DNA of 6,448 nt, taken from NCBI GenBank assembly GCA_016839845.1, contig JAEOTL010000478.1:1-6448 (forward strand), read 5' to 3'. The notes under the pieces were generated by a model, which was not told the origin of the DNA, made no database searches, and was given only the letters and a program-made list of their open reading frames with translations. Position 1 is the first letter of the stretch, and every line of letters begins with the position of its first letter. This document shows positions 5,836-6,448 of this stretch, one piece after another. The stretch comes from Promethearchaeota archaeon (GTDB lineage Archaea; Asgardarchaeota; Lokiarchaeia; Sigynarchaeales; SOKP01). The position numbers and the translations under genes were made by a program.

Positions 5836-6448
5836 ATGTGGGTAATTTTACTGGTCTGGATTGTTGTGATTTTTGTTTCAACGGTATTTATTAGTCAGTA
5901 TATAAAAGTACAAAAAAGGGAAGATGTTGCCATTGCTTTCTATGTGCTATTTATTACGATCTCTCAGCTACTGGCCGCAAAAATTGGAGATTTCAGTGTT
6001 GGACCGTTATTTATTACTGCCCCTGTAGCTGTGCTTATATTTCCATTTACTTTTCAGATAACAGACATGGTAAACGAAAATTTTGGGCAACGAGCAACCC
6101 ACAGAATGATTTTCATCGCTTTTATTACTCAAATATTTATGACTATCTTTATCTGGTTTGGTATAGAAATTTCAAGCGCATCCTTCTGGGGATTTGATTT
6201 TGGGAGTAACCCCGTTGAAGCTCAAAGGTTTTGGGCAAGCTTCTTAGGCTCAACAGTCAGAATTACAGCAGCATCATGGATTGCATTTCTAGTAACGGAA
6301 AACCTTGATGCTTTGTTATATGCAAAAATAAAGAAGCTAACCAAAGGGAAAAATTTATGGGTACGAAATGTATTAAGTGATATCCCAACGCTTGCTTTAG
6401 ATAGTCTTATCTTTGTCAGTATAGCATTTGGAGGATTATTTTCAATGA
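5836..6448 (+). CDS. Queuosine/archaeosine precursor transporter, YhhQ/VUT family (3' end cut)
   Basis: An ATG frame runs 204 codons to the window edge with no stop; the family is usually about 220-240 residues, so only a short tail is missing. It is a multi-pass membrane protein with hydrophobic segments at about 3-20, 31-48, 57-76, 92-110, 134-153 and 183-202. Family-typical stretches are FPFTFQITDMVNENFG at 69-84 (conserved TD and NE), ASWIAFLVTENLDALLY at 146-162, GKNLWVRNVLSD at 171-182 and an in-membrane aspartate in ALDSLIF at 187-193. Family members import the 7-deazaguanine precursors preQ0 or preQ1. In an archaeon the expected use is salvage of preQ0 for archaeosine (G+) in tRNA. 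That substrate is inferred, not visible in the sequence. The gene is divergent from the surface-protein gene and shows no functional tie to it. Confidence 0.85.
   Translation, partial: MWVILLVWIVVIFVSTVFISQYIKVQKREDVAIAFYVLFITISQLLAAKIGDFSVGPLFITAPVAVLIFPFTFQITDMVNENFGQRATHRMIFIAFITQIFMTIFIWFGIEISSASFWGFDFGSNPVEAQRFWASFLGSTVRITAASWIAFLVTENLDALLYAKIKKLTKGKNLWVRNVLSDIPTLALDSLIFVSIAFGGLFSM

Noticed and set aside
1..6448. CRISPR arrays, tRNA or rRNA genes, insertion sequences
   Set aside because: No regularly spaced direct repeats, tRNA-like conserved arms, transposase frames or terminal inverted repeats were seen on either strand.

Overview
This AT-rich window most likely comes from an archaeon, and an Asgard (Promethearchaeota) lineage is the best guess. 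It encodes an Arf-like small GTPase, co-translated with a longin/roadblock-like plus winged-helix protein. A second longin-like domain forms the cytosolic end of a very large surface protein rich in N-glycosylation sequons. The non-coding sequence also looks archaeal, with TATAAATA-type promoter boxes, oligo-T terminators and a mix of GAGG-type Shine-Dalgarno sites and starts without one. The Asgard placement is inferred from gene content; no marker gene is present.

Layout. Bases 2-106 (+) are the tail of a membrane protein that begins outside the window, followed by a T-tract. Bases 203-736 (+) encode the Arf-like GTPase, and 726-1283 (+) a longin-like/winged-helix protein whose start lies inside the end of the GTPase gene. 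Bases 1308-2123 (-) encode an unrecognised 271-residue protein that appears to be an internal duplication; it converges on the GTPase operon and has its own clear TATA box. Bases 2280-5597 (-) encode a 1105-residue single-pass surface protein: signal peptide, about 830-residue beta-rich ectodomain, Ig-like domain, transmembrane helix, cytosolic longin-like domain and a winged-helix-like tail. It ends in a strong oligo-T terminator. Bases 5836-6448 (+) are a nearly complete YhhQ/VUT-family queuosine/archaeosine-precursor transporter cut by the window edge. It is divergent from the surface-protein gene across a 238-bp AT-rich intergenic region that contains an 18-bp perfect palindrome.

How they may work together (inference). 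Longin and roadblock folds are classic platforms and regulators for small GTPases, for example MglB with MglA and Ragulator with Rag. The window holds one soluble and one membrane-anchored longin-like protein beside an Arf-like GTPase, and both longin-like domains are followed by a DNA-binding-like helical domain. A surface-sensing module that signals through a GTPase to a winged-helix effector is a reasonable hypothesis. The two groups lie in different transcription units, so a link between them is not shown. The transporter and the 271-residue protein have no evident connection to it.
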